Below are positions 35,221-46,913 of a DNA stretch of 64,000 nucleotides, in pieces. The stretch spans positions 145,689,767 to 145,753,766 of the forward strand of contig CM030367.1 of assembly GCA_017893485.1 (NCBI GenBank). Reading direction: 5' to 3'. This DNA is from Hemerocallis citrina. Its lineage: Eukaryota > Streptophyta > Magnoliopsida > Asparagales > Asphodelaceae. Numbering within the stretch: position 1 is the stretch's first letter; every line of letters begins with the position of its first letter. The notes beneath the pieces are model-generated. The model made no database searches. It saw only the letters and a list, made by a program, of their open reading frames with translations, and was not told where the DNA came from. Position numbers and translations under genes: made by a program.

Positions 35221-35838
35221 TGATATGACTAAAAATGGGATTAAATCGAACCGTCCAGATCAGGCACGAATCTTGAAGCTCAGGGGTAAAACGGTAATTT
35301 CACCCACCAACGGGTCTGAAGCGGGTACTGGATCTCCCCTCCACAGATCCAATAACCCGCGAACGGATCCACTCCAACTGGGTACGAGTTCCGACCCAAG
35401 ATAAACCCAGACCAGCAAGAGGAAATCAGGGTCTCTGATTTGACTAAATCAACGGGCCTGATCCACAGTTATCCTCTCACCGGGAATTAGGGATCAGTTT
35501 CCTAAACTGATTATGAGGATTTTACTCCTAACAGAATCACAGGAAATCAGACCCCTAATCAAGTCCCCATGGCGACTATAAATACCTCCAACCTACCACT
35601 GTTACAAGGTAATCACTCTTTCTCCAACTTAAGCTCTTTCTTAATCATCACTGGTTACTGACAAGAGCGTCGGAGGGTGCGTCGCCGGGATCAACCCCGG
35701 TGTTTCGCACTTTCTTGCAGGTGTACGGCGGGAGCTCAACAGCCCAACTCCGGCGAACAGGCTTGGACTCGCTATTCAGGTTTTTCCACGAACTCACAAA
35801 TTCTATTGTTTACCCCCACACCAGATTTAGCGGTAAAA
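35221..35838 (+). repeat. 5-prime LTR of the Tat element
   Basis: It starts TGATATGACT. TATAAATA lies at 35,577-35,584. The R/U5 part has GAGCGTCGGAGGGTGCGTCG followed by a CCGGG...CCCCGG stem-loop and GTGTTTCGCAC, a layout shared with the LTR at 3,672. Confidence 0.92.
35577..35584 (+). promoter_or_regulatory. TATA box of the LTR promoter
   Basis: TATAAATACC about 360 bp into the LTR; conserved in the 3-prime LTR (about 50,532) and in the LTR at 3,672. Confidence 0.7.
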
Positions 35839-35840
35839 GA

Positions 35841-35857
35841 TTGGCGCCGTCTGTGGG
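35841..35857 (+). other. Primer-binding site
   Basis: TTGGCGCCGTCTGTGGG directly follows the LTR. The first ten or so bases fit the 3-prime end of plant tRNA-Asp as I recall it; the tRNA assignment is inference. Confidence 0.65.
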
Positions 35858-35911
35858 AACACCATACAAATAGCCCCCGCCTTTTTCTCGTCGACTAGCT
35901 CTTCTTCAGCC

Positions 35912-37700
35912 ATGCCTCCCAGAAAGGTCAAGTCTAGAGGGTCCAACCGTGGACCCAACCCCGCCGATCAGCAAGAGGAAGTCCCCATGCATCCTGCTCC
36001 GCAGCCCGAACAACTTCCTCCCCCGGTCCAAGACCATTTCCAACAGGGCCATCCCCCTCTTCTGAATCAACAACCCCCTAATGGTCCCACCGGTCATAAC
36101 CAGCGAAAGCAGAAGCAACCTCTCCACCCAGACCATGTTTCAGTACACAATGCCTCCTCGGATTCTATGGCCTCCCATAATCTCCGAGATTACGACCTCC
36201 GCAACACCGTCCTAAATCGGCAGAAGGATGAGGACCTTCGCCACCGCCTAGATGAGAAGCGGGCCCGAAAGGGAGTCTCCCGCCAACATCAAGGTGAGCG
36301 ATCTCCTCATCGCCGAGATGGCAGAAGGTCTCCGGACCAAAGAGGACGGGGGGAATCTCCCGAGCATCGTAGGAGGAGGCCACATTCCCCTGCTGGTCGA
36401 CATCATCCGAAGAACGATGAGGCACCCATCACTCGTGCCGAGTTCCAACAATTCCAGGCGACGGTATTGCAGGCCCTCAACCTTCGCCCAAACAATAATC
36501 ATGCCCAAAGGGTTCCAATACCCCCACGGGTCCCAAGTCCTCGCCACCGGTCCATTACTCCTCCCCCAGCTCCTAGTCACCAGCAACACAATCATAGTCC
36601 TCGCCGATCCCAGGACTATCGTCGCCGCAGTCCCCGCTCCCCTTCCTATGAAGACGAGTCCAGGGGATCGTTTGACTACCCCCGGAGGGACGAGGCCCTC
36701 TACCGCCGTCTCCACGAGATGGAGAGGCGCCTCGGTCGAATGGACAAGGAGGAAGAGTCGAGAGGAAGGACCGTCCGCCCCAGCAGACCCCCCTTCTCTC
36801 GGACCATAATGGAGGCTCCTATCCCGAGGGGTTTCAAGCCTCTGCAGTTTGAAACTTACTCGGGAGAGTCGGATCCCGTTGACTATGTCGAAAGCTTCAA
36901 GACCTTGATGCTAATCCACCAGGCTTCCGACGCCATGCTTTGCAAAACCTTCCCCGCCACTCTCAAGAGTTTGGCTCGGGAATGGTACTCCCGGCTCGCT
37001 CCCTCTTCCATCTTCTCTTTTGAGCAATTCGAAATGCTCTTCATAACCCACTTTGTGAGCAGCAGACGAACGGAGAAGACCAGCGTCTCTCTACTCTAAC
37101 TCCGACAGGAGAGGGGAGAAAAGTTGAGGGGCTATGTGAGGAGATTTACTGCGGAGGTCAGGTCCATCGCCTCCCTCGACCAGTCAGTGGCAACCGTCGC
37201 ATTCCAATCCAATGTCCTCAACTCTAATCTTCGGTCGTCCCTCGCCAAAAAGCCCCCGCACAACTTCGCCGACCTTCTCCTTAGATGCGAGAAATATATT
37301 CGGGCGGAGGAGGCCGAGTGCTTCCCGGGTTTCGAAGGATCCGCTTCCGGGTCGAAGAGAAAGACAACGGAAGAGGAAGGGGCCAAGAAGCTACAGAAGG
37401 ATAATAGCGGTCAGCGCCGTCCTCCTCCCAGGTTCGAGAAATATACTCCTCTCACTACCAACGTCTCCACCATCCTGATGGAAGTCGAGAAGGAGGGAGT
37501 TATACCTCCCGCTCCGAGGATGAACACCCCAGCCAAGAAGAGGAACAAGGAGAAGTGGTGCCGTTACCACCGGGATCACGGCCACGACACCAACGACTGC
37601 CGGGCGCTAAAGAACGAAATAGAGGCCCTCATCCAGAGGGGGCAGTTGGCTAAGTTTGTGAGAACAAATGATCGGGGAGATCGCACAACTCCTCCGCCTC
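35912..37700 (+). pseudogene. Gag of the Tat element
   Basis: The start is ATG 35,912 (MPPRKVKSRGSNRG), the first in-frame ATG after the PBS. Residues 1-300 are Pro/Arg/Ser/Gln-rich and disordered-looking. The capsid part begins MEAPIPRGFKPLQFETYSGE, then DPVDYVESFKTLMLI and AREWYSRL, the usual retrotrans_gag layout. A TAA at 37,097-37,099 interrupts it in frame before LRQERGEKLRGYVRRF. A knuckle-like CRYHRDHGHDTNDC (C-x2-H-x4-H-x4-C) lies at about 37,559-37,600, the variant usual in Tat elements. Gag runs straight into pol in the same frame, so a Gag-Pol fusion without a shift is expected. Confidence 0.88.
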
Positions 37701-40546
37701 GGGGGGCTAATAAGCGCTCCGAACGACGCGATGAAACCCCCGAGTTCGAGGAGGAGCGTGTTCTGCACCTTATCCACGGAGGTCCCATGGGGGGCTCTTC
37801 CAACTCCTCTTGGAAGGCCTTCGTCCGAGAGGTCAATTCAGTTCACGGCGCCCCTCCCCCCAAAGGCCTCGATGTCCCTGTAACTTTCTCTGATGAAGAC
37901 CTCGAGGGGGTCCGAACTCCCCACTGCGACGCACTTGTTATCGACCTCTGCATGGCAAACTTCAAAGAGCAGAGGATCCTGGTGGACAACGGGAGCTCCG
38001 TGAACATCCTCTTCCTCTCGGCCTTTCGAGGGCTGCAACTATCCCGGGATCGCCTCAAACCGGCCGGCTACACGCTCCACGGGTTCACGGGGGTACCAGT
38101 AACTGTCGAAGGGGTTATCACCCTGGACGTAACTGCTGGGAAGACCCCTACCACCCGAACAGAGCCGATGGACTTTATGGTCGTCGATGTCCCGGCCGCA
38201 TACAATGTCATCTTGGGCCAACCTGGCCTAGCTGCCCTGGAAGCCGTTCCTTCGGCATACCACCTCAAGATGAAGTTCCCCACCCGGGCGGGAGCGGGAG
38301 AAGTCAAGGGCAGCCAAGAGATGGCTCGGAAATGCTACATGACTTCCACTGGGGGTCCGGTGCTCTCCCTCGAGACTTTGGAGATCCCCAAGCCGAACGT
38401 CCGACCAACGTCTGAGCCGGCGGACGAATTGGAAGAAGTGCTCTTCTCGGACGAGGATCCGAGCCGAAAATTCCTCATCAGCAAGTCCCTACCGACTGCC
38501 CTATATTCCGACTTGGTGCAGTGCGTCCGGAAGAACCGCGACCTATTTGCTTGGTCCGTCGCGGATATGCCCGGGATTTTCGAGGAGCTTCTAGTGCACT
38601 GCCTCAGTGTCGAACCGGGGTCCAGACCGGTTCAGCAGAAGAGGCGTAAATTTGCTCCCAAGCGACAACAAGCCATCAAGGAGGAGGTGGACAAGCTCCT
38701 AAAAGCTCGGTTCATACAGGAGGTGAACTACCCCGAGTGGCTCTCCAATGTCGTCATGGTTAAGAAGTCAAATGGTTCCTGGAGAATATGCATCGACTTC
38801 ACAGACCTGAATAAGGCATGTCCGAAGGATCCGTTCCCTCTCCCGAATATCGACACCCTTATCGATGCCACCTCAGGCCATGATCTCCTCAGCTTCATGG
38901 ACGCCTTCTCCGGCTACAACCAGATCCTAATGTTCCCCCCGGACATTCCGAAGACTTCCTTCATTACCGACCAGGGCCTCTACTGTTATAGAGTTATGTC
39001 GTTCGAATTGAAGAATGCTGGAGCCACCTACCAGCGCCTCGTCAATAAAGTCTTCCAAAGCCAGATAGGCCGCAACATGGAAGTATACGTCGACGACATG
39101 CTCGTGAAGAGCATCCGAGGTACCGACCACGTGGCCGACCTCCAAGAGGCATTCGGCGTACTGAGAAGGCACAACATGAGGCTTAATCCGAACAAGTGTG
39201 CGTTCGGGATCTCGTCAGGAAAGTTCCTCGGCTTCATGGTCAGCCAGCGAGGGATCGAAGCCAATCCTGAAAAAATTAAAGCCATACTGGACATGGCCCC
39301 ACCCCGGAACGTCAAGGAAGTGCAGAGGCTTACGGGTCGCCTCGCCGCTATTGGGCGATTCCTTTTGAAGTCTGGGGAAAAGTGCCTCCCTTTCTTCAAG
39401 GTTCTCAGGGGGGCCAAGGGTTTCGAGTGGAGCGAACTGCAACAGGAGTCGTTCAACCAGCTGAAAGCCTACTTGGTCAATCCTCCTCTGCTCAGCAAGC
39501 CCGTTCCAGAGAAAACCCTCTTCATCTATTTAGCTGCTTCCGAGCAGACCCTAAGTGTTGTTTTGGTGAGGGAAGAAGACCGGGCTCAGAGACCCATCTA
39601 CTATGTGAGCAAGGTGCTTCGGGACGCCGAGCTCCGCTACCCGAAGATAGAAAAGATGGCCTACGCCCTGATTATGGCGGCAAGGAAGCTCTGCCCATAC
39701 TTTCAGTCCCACTCGGTTGTGGTCCTCACCGACCAACCGCTGAAGCAGGTCCTCCACAAGCCGAAAACCTCAGGCCGGCTTATGAAATGGTCCATCGAGC
39801 TGAGCCAACACGACATCTCCTACCAGCCCCGGACTGCGATCAAAGCTCAAGCCCTCGCGGACTTCATCGTCGAGACCACCATTCCCGAGGTCAGCCATGT
39901 CCCGAACGGACTCCCTATTTGGACGGTTTTTGTGGACGGTTCCTCTTGCAACGAGGGAAGCGGCGCCGGTATCATCCTGACAGGTCCAGATGACTTCGTT
40001 CTCCAGTATGCCCTCCGCATGAATTTCAAGGCCTCAAACAATGAAGCAGAGTATGAGGCACTAATTGCCGGCCTCGGACTTGCCCGAAGTGCCGGGGCGC
40101 AGCGCCTCCGAATCCATAGTGACTCTCAGCTGGTTGTGAACCAAGTCTTGGGCGATTACGAGGCACGAGACGAACGGATGGCGAAGTACCTTGCCAAAGT
40201 CCAAACCCTCATGGCCCGTTTCGAGGAGGCACTCATCCAACGAATCCCTCGAGAAGAGAATTCACAAGCTGACGCCCTCTCCAAGTTGGCCTCATCCTCC
40301 CTCCAAGGTCTCGAGCAGACCGTCCTGATCGAGGTCCTATTGAAACCAAGCATCGAAGACGAAGCCTCCGACTCAGTGGAGTCGCTGTCGATCCTCCTGC
40401 AAGACAACTGGATGAGACCGCTAGTGGAATTCCTAAGGGACGGTCTCCTCCCCGAGGATCCCAAAGAAGCACACCGAGTGAGAACCAGGGCCGAGCAGTA
40501 CATCCTGATCGAGGGGATCTTGTACAAGGCTCCTTCTCGCAGATAG
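37701..40546 (+). pseudogene. Pol of the Tat element: protease, RT, RNase H and second RNase H
   Basis: One open frame. Protease: LVDNGSSVNILF near 37,984 and NVILGQPGLA at about 38,205. RT: WRICIDFTDLNKACPKD, FMDAFSGYNQI, YVDDMLVKS at 39,085 and GFMVSQRGIEANPEKI. The first RNase H (about 39,500-39,860) has LVREEDRAQRPIYYVSK and TDQPLKQVL. A second RNase H follows (about 39,915-40,300) with TVFVDGSS, NNEAEYEAL, HSDSQLVVNQ and NSQADALSKL, all four acidic positions visible. A second, archaeal-type RNase H is the recognised hallmark of the Tat lineage. The frame ends at a TAG (40,544-40,546) caused by a one-base shift near 40,530. Confidence 0.93.
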
Positions 40547-41673
40547 ACGGCCGACCATACCTGAGATGCCTTTCCCCGGAACAAGCCGACTATGCCTTAC
40601 AGGAGCTCCATGAAGGCATCGGCGGGGCACATTCAGGGTCTAGGTCCTTAGCTCGGAAAGCTCTGAATTACGAATACTTCTGGCCGACTCTCTTCCAAGA
40701 CGCCGAGCGACACGTTCGGCAATGTGGCTCTTGTCAGAGACATTCTAACATTCGTCGTCTTCCCCAAGCTAACCTCGCCTCCCTATCAAGTCCTATCCCC
40801 TTCGCAATGTGGGGGATGGATTTACTAGGGCCATTCCCTCCAGCTCCAGGCCAGTTCAAGTTCTTGGTCGTAGCCATCGACTACTTTTCGAAGTGGATTG
40901 AGGCCGAGCCCCTAGCTACTATCACCGAGAACAAGGTACTTCAATTCTTTTGGAAGAACGTCATCTGCCGATTCGGCGTCCCCCGTGTCCTCGTAACAGA
41001 CAACGGAACTCAGTTTATTGGGGCCGCGTTTCGAGCTCTATGTGAAGACCTTGCCATCCAACAACGCTTCTCCTCTGTCTCCCACCCGTAGTCGAATGGC
41101 CAGGCAGAGAACGCTAACCGGCAGATCCTCTCTGGTATCAAGAAGAGGCTGGACAAGTGTTCTAAAGGCTTATGGGTCGACCAACTCCCCAACGTGCTGT
41201 GGAACTACCGCACCAACAAACGGACCCCCACAGGAGAGTCCCCGTTCAACCTCACCTATGGGTCCGAGGCAGTGATACCTCTCGAAGTCGAAATACCTTC
41301 TCCTCGCCTCGCAGCCTACAACGAGGAACAGAACGCCAGAGACCTCCGGGCGAACTTAGACCTGGTGGACGAGCTGAGGGAAAGAGCATCAATACGCCAA
41401 CAGAACTACCGGAGGAGGATCGAGTTGGCGTACAACAAGAGAGTCCGACCCACCGATCTCAAGGAGGGGGACTTGGTCCTCAGAAAACTAGCCATCTCCT
41501 TCCCCAATCAGAAGAGCAAACTAGCTCCGAATTGGGAAGGACCTTACAAGATCGCAAAAGTAGTTCGGCCCGGAGCTTATCGTCTAGAAGACCTTGAAGG
41601 CAGGGAAATTCCGAGGACCTGGAATGCTGACCACCATTTAAAATACCAAAAAAGTGCCCCGGCGCCTCTCTGA
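40531..41673 (+). pseudogene. Integrase of the Tat element
   Basis: In the shifted frame: a zinc-binding region (LHEGIGGAHSG, YFWPT, CGSCQRHS), then MDLLGPFPPAPGQ and AIDYFSKWIEAEPL (first Asp), VTDNGTQF (second Asp, about 40,999) and GQAENANRQI (Glu, about 41,103). A TAG at 41,089-41,091 replaces the codon between HP and SNGQAE; CAG is usual there. The C-terminal part ends GPYKIAKVVRPGAYRLEDLEG and a stop after 41,670. There is no chromodomain, as expected for this lineage. Confidence 0.9.
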
Positions 41674-41763
41674 GTATCCCAGGGTGTCGAACCGTTCCTC
41701 TCCTCTAACTTGTAATTCCTCTCTTAAGTTGTCATATGTAAAAACGGCTCGCCGTCAGTTATC

Positions 41764-41769
41764 AATAAA
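41764..41769 (+). terminator. Candidate polyadenylation signal after pol
   Basis: AATAAA about 95 bp after the pol stop, followed by a T-rich stretch. It could end a sub-genomic pol mRNA ahead of the antisense gene. Weak evidence. Confidence 0.35.
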
Positions 41770-41829
41770 GAATGCTTTTTTGTACATATAAAATTTCTTG
41801 TATTTCTTCGTCTTTATTCTTTATTCAAT

Positions 41830-42390
41830 CAATGGTTCAGAGTCCAATACCCGGCTCGACTCTACTTCGCAAGCTTGCTCTTAAGCGAGCTAGAAGTAGT
41901 TCGCCGCTCAGTATTGCTCCCACAATCGTTGAACAATCCCAACGATGGTTTCGGAGTCCAACACTTGGCTCGATTTTACTCCGCAAGCTCGCTTCTAAGC
42001 GGGCTAGGAGTGGGTCGCCATTCGGAATTGCTCCCACGACCGTTGAACTCTAACGATGGTTCCGGAGTCCAACACTTGGCTCGATTCTACTCCGCAAGCT
42101 CGCTTCTAAGCGGGCTAGGAGTGGGTCGCCATTCGGAATTGCTCCCACGACCGTTGAACTCTAACGATGGTTACGGAGTCCAACACTTGGCTCGACTCTA
42201 CTCTGCAAGCTCGCTTCTAAGCGGGCTAGGAGTGGGTCGCCATTCGGAATTGCTCCCACGACCGTCGAACTCTAACGATGGTTCCGGAGTCCAACACTTA
42301 GCTCGACTCTACTCCGCAAGCTCGCTTCTAAGCGAACTAGAAGTAGGTCGCCATTCGGAATTGCTCCCACGACCGTTGAACTCTCGCGAT
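41830..42390. repeat. 111-bp tandem repeat, five copies
   Basis: AACGATGGTT recurs at 41,941, 42,052, 42,163 and 42,274 (exact 111-bp steps), with degenerate copies at each end. Each unit has GGAGTCCAACACTTGGCTCG; the complement CCAAGTGTTGG-type motif also precedes the antisense exon modules. As 111 is a multiple of three, frames stay open (for example 41,875-42,669), but I do not think they are genes. Confidence 0.9.
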
Positions 42391-42695
42391 GGTCGGCGAG
42401 CCCACCATTGGGTAAGGCTCGACTCATCTCGCAACTTCGCAAGAATAGGAGACCGAAGTGCTGCTCGGCACCACTGGCCGAACGCTCTTGTCGCCGAATC
42501 GCGAACGAGCAAGAGGCCGGCTCAGGGACCTCGGCGCGATGAACACAGTCACAAACGAAACGACAACACAAAGCTACAAAGGACATGCAAGTTCAAGAAA
42601 GAAATGTTATTAATAATTGGGACACGATACAAAGCGACTCTTCCGTACAACGAGGTTACAAGGCCTTAAAGTACAGAAATTACAATGCCGACCCA

Positions 42696-43157
42696 CTACA
42701 CTTGGCTTTGAAAACGATCATCAATGTCCTGCTCGGTCGTCAGTTTGGCAACCTCAGCCGCCAGACCCTCTCCCTCCGTCCGAAGCTCCGCCTCTACTGT
42801 CTGCAAGTGACGGATCTCAGAAAGCAGATCGTCCCTCTCCGCTGTTATTTTCGACAAATTGTGCCGAACGCACTGGATCCGAAGGGCATTGGTAAAGGCG
42901 GTCGACGAATCTTTGTCCTCACCTATGGGGGTCATCTCGGCGATCCTGCTCTCCAGACGTCGGATCTCGATGTCTCGCCGATCTAGGATCAGCTGAAGAT
43001 GGTTCCGCTCGCTCTTGGCTCGGTGCAATCCCAGCTCGACTTCATAGAGCCGCTCTTGGCACCTCGCCAAGCACGGCCCCGTCACCCCTGAGCCAGCCTC
43101 GGCTCGAGCGTTGCCCTCCGAGCGAGTGGGCTCGGCATCTTGAGCTACCACCACGAG
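42696..43157 (-). pseudogene. Antisense coiled-coil exon module 2
   Basis: On the minus strand a pyrimidine tract and TCTTTTCAG end at 43,158. An open frame then runs from LVVVAQDAEPTRSEG through LYEVELGLHRAKSERNHLQ to a stop at 42,696. The region is heptad-like and rich in Glu, Leu and Arg. The part LLSEIRHLQTVEAELRTEGE aligns with LLAEIRHLELTEKEHSAEEE of module 1, so the two are diverged duplicates. No own start codon after the acceptor; it would need splicing to an upstream exon. Confidence 0.5.
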
Positions 43158-43388
43158 CTGAAAAGAGGAAGAGACGAACAACAAAATTTCAAACATTGCC
43201 GAAGTCCGACACTTCAAGAATTTTCAAACAAACTTTCAGACTTTTATTCAAATAAAGTAGCTCTACATACAACTAGACCGACGCTACAACAAAGTTTTAC
43301 AATAACTTAAAGGAACATAAGACAACTTGTTTAGTGCCTCTTCGAAAGGGGAATGCTTCGGTTCAAGGAAACGCGGGGGCGGCGACGC

Positions 43389-44171
43389 CTAATCTCCGAG
43401 CTCGATTCCAAACCAGCGAAGCGAGATCCCCCCTTTGCCGCTAACTCTAATAGTGGCGCCGACCGAGGCGCCGCTAGACGAGACAGCTACACTACTCTGA
43501 GCGTCAGCAGGACTCTGCCTCGCCGCAGGCAAACGAGTCGCAAATTCGTAGAAAGTAATCCCTCTCTCGCTCTCTTCGCGAGTACACGACGTACTACGAA
43601 CGTTGGCCCTCTCAGGTAGAGGCTTGAGCGATGCGACCTCTTCCTCCAGCTCGATAATCCTATCTCTCAGAGCATCATCCTTTGTTGACATCTTCAAGCA
43701 AGGAGGTTTTGACGAGCCTGCAATGTTGGCACTATCGGTCGCAAGATGTCGATAATGGGTGACCTCGATCCCCCTGTCTATCGTAATCCTCCTAAACTTG
43801 TCGACCTCGGCCAACAACTTTTGGCGCTCGGATGACAACTTCTCCAACTCGGAAGCTAACTTCTCTTCTTCCGCCGAATGTTCTTTCTCCGTTAACTCCA
43901 AGTGACGGATCTCGGCCAAGAGCTTGTTATTCGTTTGCTCGACAACGAAAAGCTCCTTACGAAGCCGCTCAATCTCACCTTCGGGACGAGGAGCTTGGGG
44001 TGGCTTCCGTAGTTGCTTCAACTCGCGACAATACCCCCTCACAGCTGCTTTTATCTCCTCCAGCTTCAAGAACATATAAAACCGCCTCTCTCGGCTATGA
44101 GAAAGCTCTCGCTTCGTTTTGGTCAGCTCCTTATGAAGGTACGAAACCTCCGTGATCGGACCAAACTTCAC
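43389..44171 (-). pseudogene. Antisense coiled-coil exon module 1
   Basis: It is preceded on the minus strand by TTTGCTTTTCAG (acceptor at 44,172). About 260 codons stay open to a stop at 43,389. Most of the sequence is predicted coiled coil by eye (ELTKTKRELSHSRERR, EGEIERLRKELFVVEQ, EEEKLASELEKLSSERQ), followed by a Ser/Ala/Pro-rich tail. It lies 207 nt beyond the stop of the main antisense gene. The arrangement (intron-like tract plus coiled-coil exon) repeats that of exon 3 of that gene. Confidence 0.5.
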
Positions 44172-44377
44172 CTGAAAAGCAAAGATAAATTCGATGCCCA
44201 ACACTTGGAGAAATTTTGTGACTAGTCAAACACAAAATCCGAGGTCTAACACTTGGAAAATTTTTGGCCAGCGGCAAAAAGTGTTTTCATTCAAAACTCA
44301 AAAAGCGTTACAATAGCGGTGGCCAGTCCGCAATCAAGCCTTACACACAAAAAAAAAAGACCAAAGACGCAACCAAG

Positions 44378-46720
44378 TCAGGGGTCGACCTTTTTGTCGC
44401 TCGGGTCTGCCGACCCCTTGGCCTTGTCCTCGCCTTCGGCCTCGTCCTCGTCCTCGCCCTCGCCCTCGGAGTCATCCCTCTCCTCATCCTCGGCCTCTGT
44501 CTTGCCCGTGCGTTCGACATCGTCGGCCTGTCCCTCGGGGTCGAGCATTGTCGAAGGAAGCTCCTCCCCCCCCTCCACAGGGTCGTAAAAGTGGTAGGAA
44601 GAGCTGTCGAACCCCGGGTTCCGAGCTGCAATATGAAGTAGGGCTCAGCCGTACGCATCCTCCATGTTCTTAAACATGTGCTCCTCGGCCTCTTTCTGCA
44701 CAGCCCTCTTCGCATTTGCCACCTTCGATTGGTGCTTGGCCATGATCCTCTCGGTCTTCTTCCGAGCTTTCTCTGCCTCCGACCGTGCTTTGGCCAACTC
44801 CTCCTTAAGCGCGGCATTCTCCTTCTTCGAGACCTCGAGCTTGGCTACCTCGTCCGCCGTCCGCTGCATTGCTTCGGCCAGCTTCGCCTCCAACCCTGCC
44901 ACCTTGGCACTGCGCTTTGCCGAGAGGAGTTGCTCAGCTTCCAACAGCTTCACAGCTTTCGCGCGCTCCGACCTCTCCCGGTCGCTCAGCGCCGTCAGCT
45001 CCTGTTCTTTGCTCGCGAACTCCTCGAGCAAAAAGTTGAAGTGGCAGAGGGTCTGAAAAGAGAACAAACAGTTAGAATCCGGGCCTAAAAACTTAGAAAA
45101 TCTCGAAGAAAATGCTTCAAGAAGAAAGTGTTCGGACTACTTACCGACATCGTGTTCCGAGCAATATGCATCGTGGCATCCCCGACCTCCCTGGACTTCA
45201 GCGCCGCTCGGTCCTTTGGGGTCGGCAGGTGCTTCACCGCCTGCATACAAATGTTGCCGTCCCCTAAGAAGCCGTCGACCTTCATTACTTGCCAGTCGGG
45301 GATGAAGATCCGCTTATGCTCCTCGGTCAAGATCTTCTCCACTTCAGTAGTGAGGGGCGGAACTTTAAGGGCTAACACCGCGCTCACGTCAAACGCGCCA
45401 CTCGACGAGCCGAAGGCATCTGTCTTCACTGTTGGAGTCGGCGCATCCGAAGCAGGAGGGTCGGAGGCCGCGACCTGGTCTTGCTCGGGATCGGTATCCG
45501 GGACCACGACCACCTACAGGTCGGCAGTCTTCGGGACCGAAGGTATCTTCGGCGCTCGGCCGCCCTGAGGCCCTGTCGCGGGTCTCTTCTTCTTCGCCTC
45601 CCGCTCCCTATCCGCCTTGGCCTTCGCCATCAACGCCCTATAGTCCATGCGAGAAGACTCTGCATAAACCGAATGAAAAAACTTAGAAAAATTTTCAAGA
45701 ACCTCGAAGAAAAAGTAAAAATACCAGAGGCGTACTGGGGTCGATCGGACTGAGACCCCCTCGGAACAAAGCCTCCTCGGTGATATCCTTCCAACTAAGC
45801 GTCGGCAGGCCGAGGAGTTTTTTGAGGACTTCCGTCTCCTCGTCACTAAGCACTGGCTCCTTCTTTGCTCGCTTGGACAGGCCATCCCTCGACCAAGCTA
45901 TCAGAATTGCCCAGGGTTCGGGAGCTCGGACAATGAAATACTTCTCCTTCCAATGCTTGATCGAGTCCGAGTTCTCGATCAACTTCACGCCTGTCTGCGG
46001 CGAAAGGTAGAACCTCTGCTCATTCCTGTTCGGCTGGCAAGGTCGGTAGAGGCTCCGAAGGAGGAACAGACTTGGCTCGGCGCCGATCTCTTGACACTGA
46101 AGAACGAACGCCAAGACATGCCTCTAAGTGTTCGGCATCAGCTGGGCAAGGCTCAGGCCGTACCAATTGAGGACCTCGACAACGAACGGGTGCAACGGCA
46201 AACGAAGCCCGGTGGCCAAGGAGTCGAGCGGAAAAATGCACGTGTCGGCCGAAGACGACGTGCAGGCTCGGAAACCTGGTCCAGGGAGAAGTAGCCCATA
46301 CTCGGCAGGGATCTGGAATCCAGTCCGGATCCGATGCAAATCAGCCTCCGTAAGAACCGAAGTGATATGGTCCACCTCGGACAACTCTCTCGGCTCGTTC
46401 TCCTCTACCGACTTGGCGGTGCCTTGGGTCACCTTCTCCAGTATCTCTTCGGAATAGCTCCGAACACCCCCCATGCTCGACAGAAAGATCGGCTACCGAC
46501 CGAACTCCCCTGCCGTCTTCGGCTGCTCTATGATCGTAACCACTTCCTTACCCTTCTGGGACTTCGCCACAACCTCCTGGAGTGGCTCGGCGACCTCGCC
46601 ACTCTTGCTCGGCCAAACAACGGTCTGCTCGGTCGGCTCTACCACTTCCTTTCCTTTACCCGCTCGGCTGACGACTTGATCCGAGGCGGGGGTCTCATCC
46701 GAAGAAGTAATCTTAACCAT
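44378..46720 (-). pseudogene. Antisense accessory gene (aORF) of the Tat element, three exons
   Basis: Start ATG 46,720 (MVKITSSDETPASDQ). Proposed exons: 46,720-45,725, 45,657-45,145 and 45,052-44,378; the introns (67 and 92 nt) have GT-AG ends and all junctions keep phase 0. About 727 codons. The middle of exon 1 (TGFQIPAEYGLLLPGPGFRA, FPLDSLATGLRLPLHPFVVE, VLNWYGLSLAQLMPN) matches the plant putative gypsy-type transposon domain (Pfam PF04195, from memory). Exon 2 is Pro/Ala/Asp-rich and ends at the donor TCG|GTAAGT. Exon 3 is a coiled coil followed by a very acidic tail ending DKKVDP. Four premature stops interrupt it (near 46,494, 46,125, 45,515 and 44,646). Extra antisense ORFs after pol are known in Tat/Retand-type elements; function unknown. 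Confidence 0.75.
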
Positions 46721-46913
46721 TTTTCTAAAGAGAAAGGAGAGAGACTGACCTTGAAGCGACTGTTACGGTCGGAAAAGTTCGCCGGAGCAAAGAAATGCCT
46801 TATCGCGACAGCTAGCAGCACCACCTGGGAGCTAAAAACTTTGATATTGAAGAGTAAAAACTTGAGTAAGAAAGTAAAAGTGAATAATGAGATTGGGAGT
46901 GGGGGAAGTGAAG

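Noticed and set aside
36248..36809. Long ORFs on both strands across gag (36,248-36,715 and 36,252-36,809)
   Set aside because: They are shadows of the gag frame, which has the expected capsid motifs and codon context.
41875..42669. 264-codon plus-strand ORF through the 111-bp repeats
   Set aside because: The period is divisible by three, so open frames persist by chance. No domain, and the ORF crosses non-homologous sequence after the array.
44264..45568. Plus-strand ORFs opposite the antisense exons
   Set aside because: They are complements of Glu/Lys/Ala-rich coiled-coil codons, read as Leu/Phe/Ser-rich nonsense.
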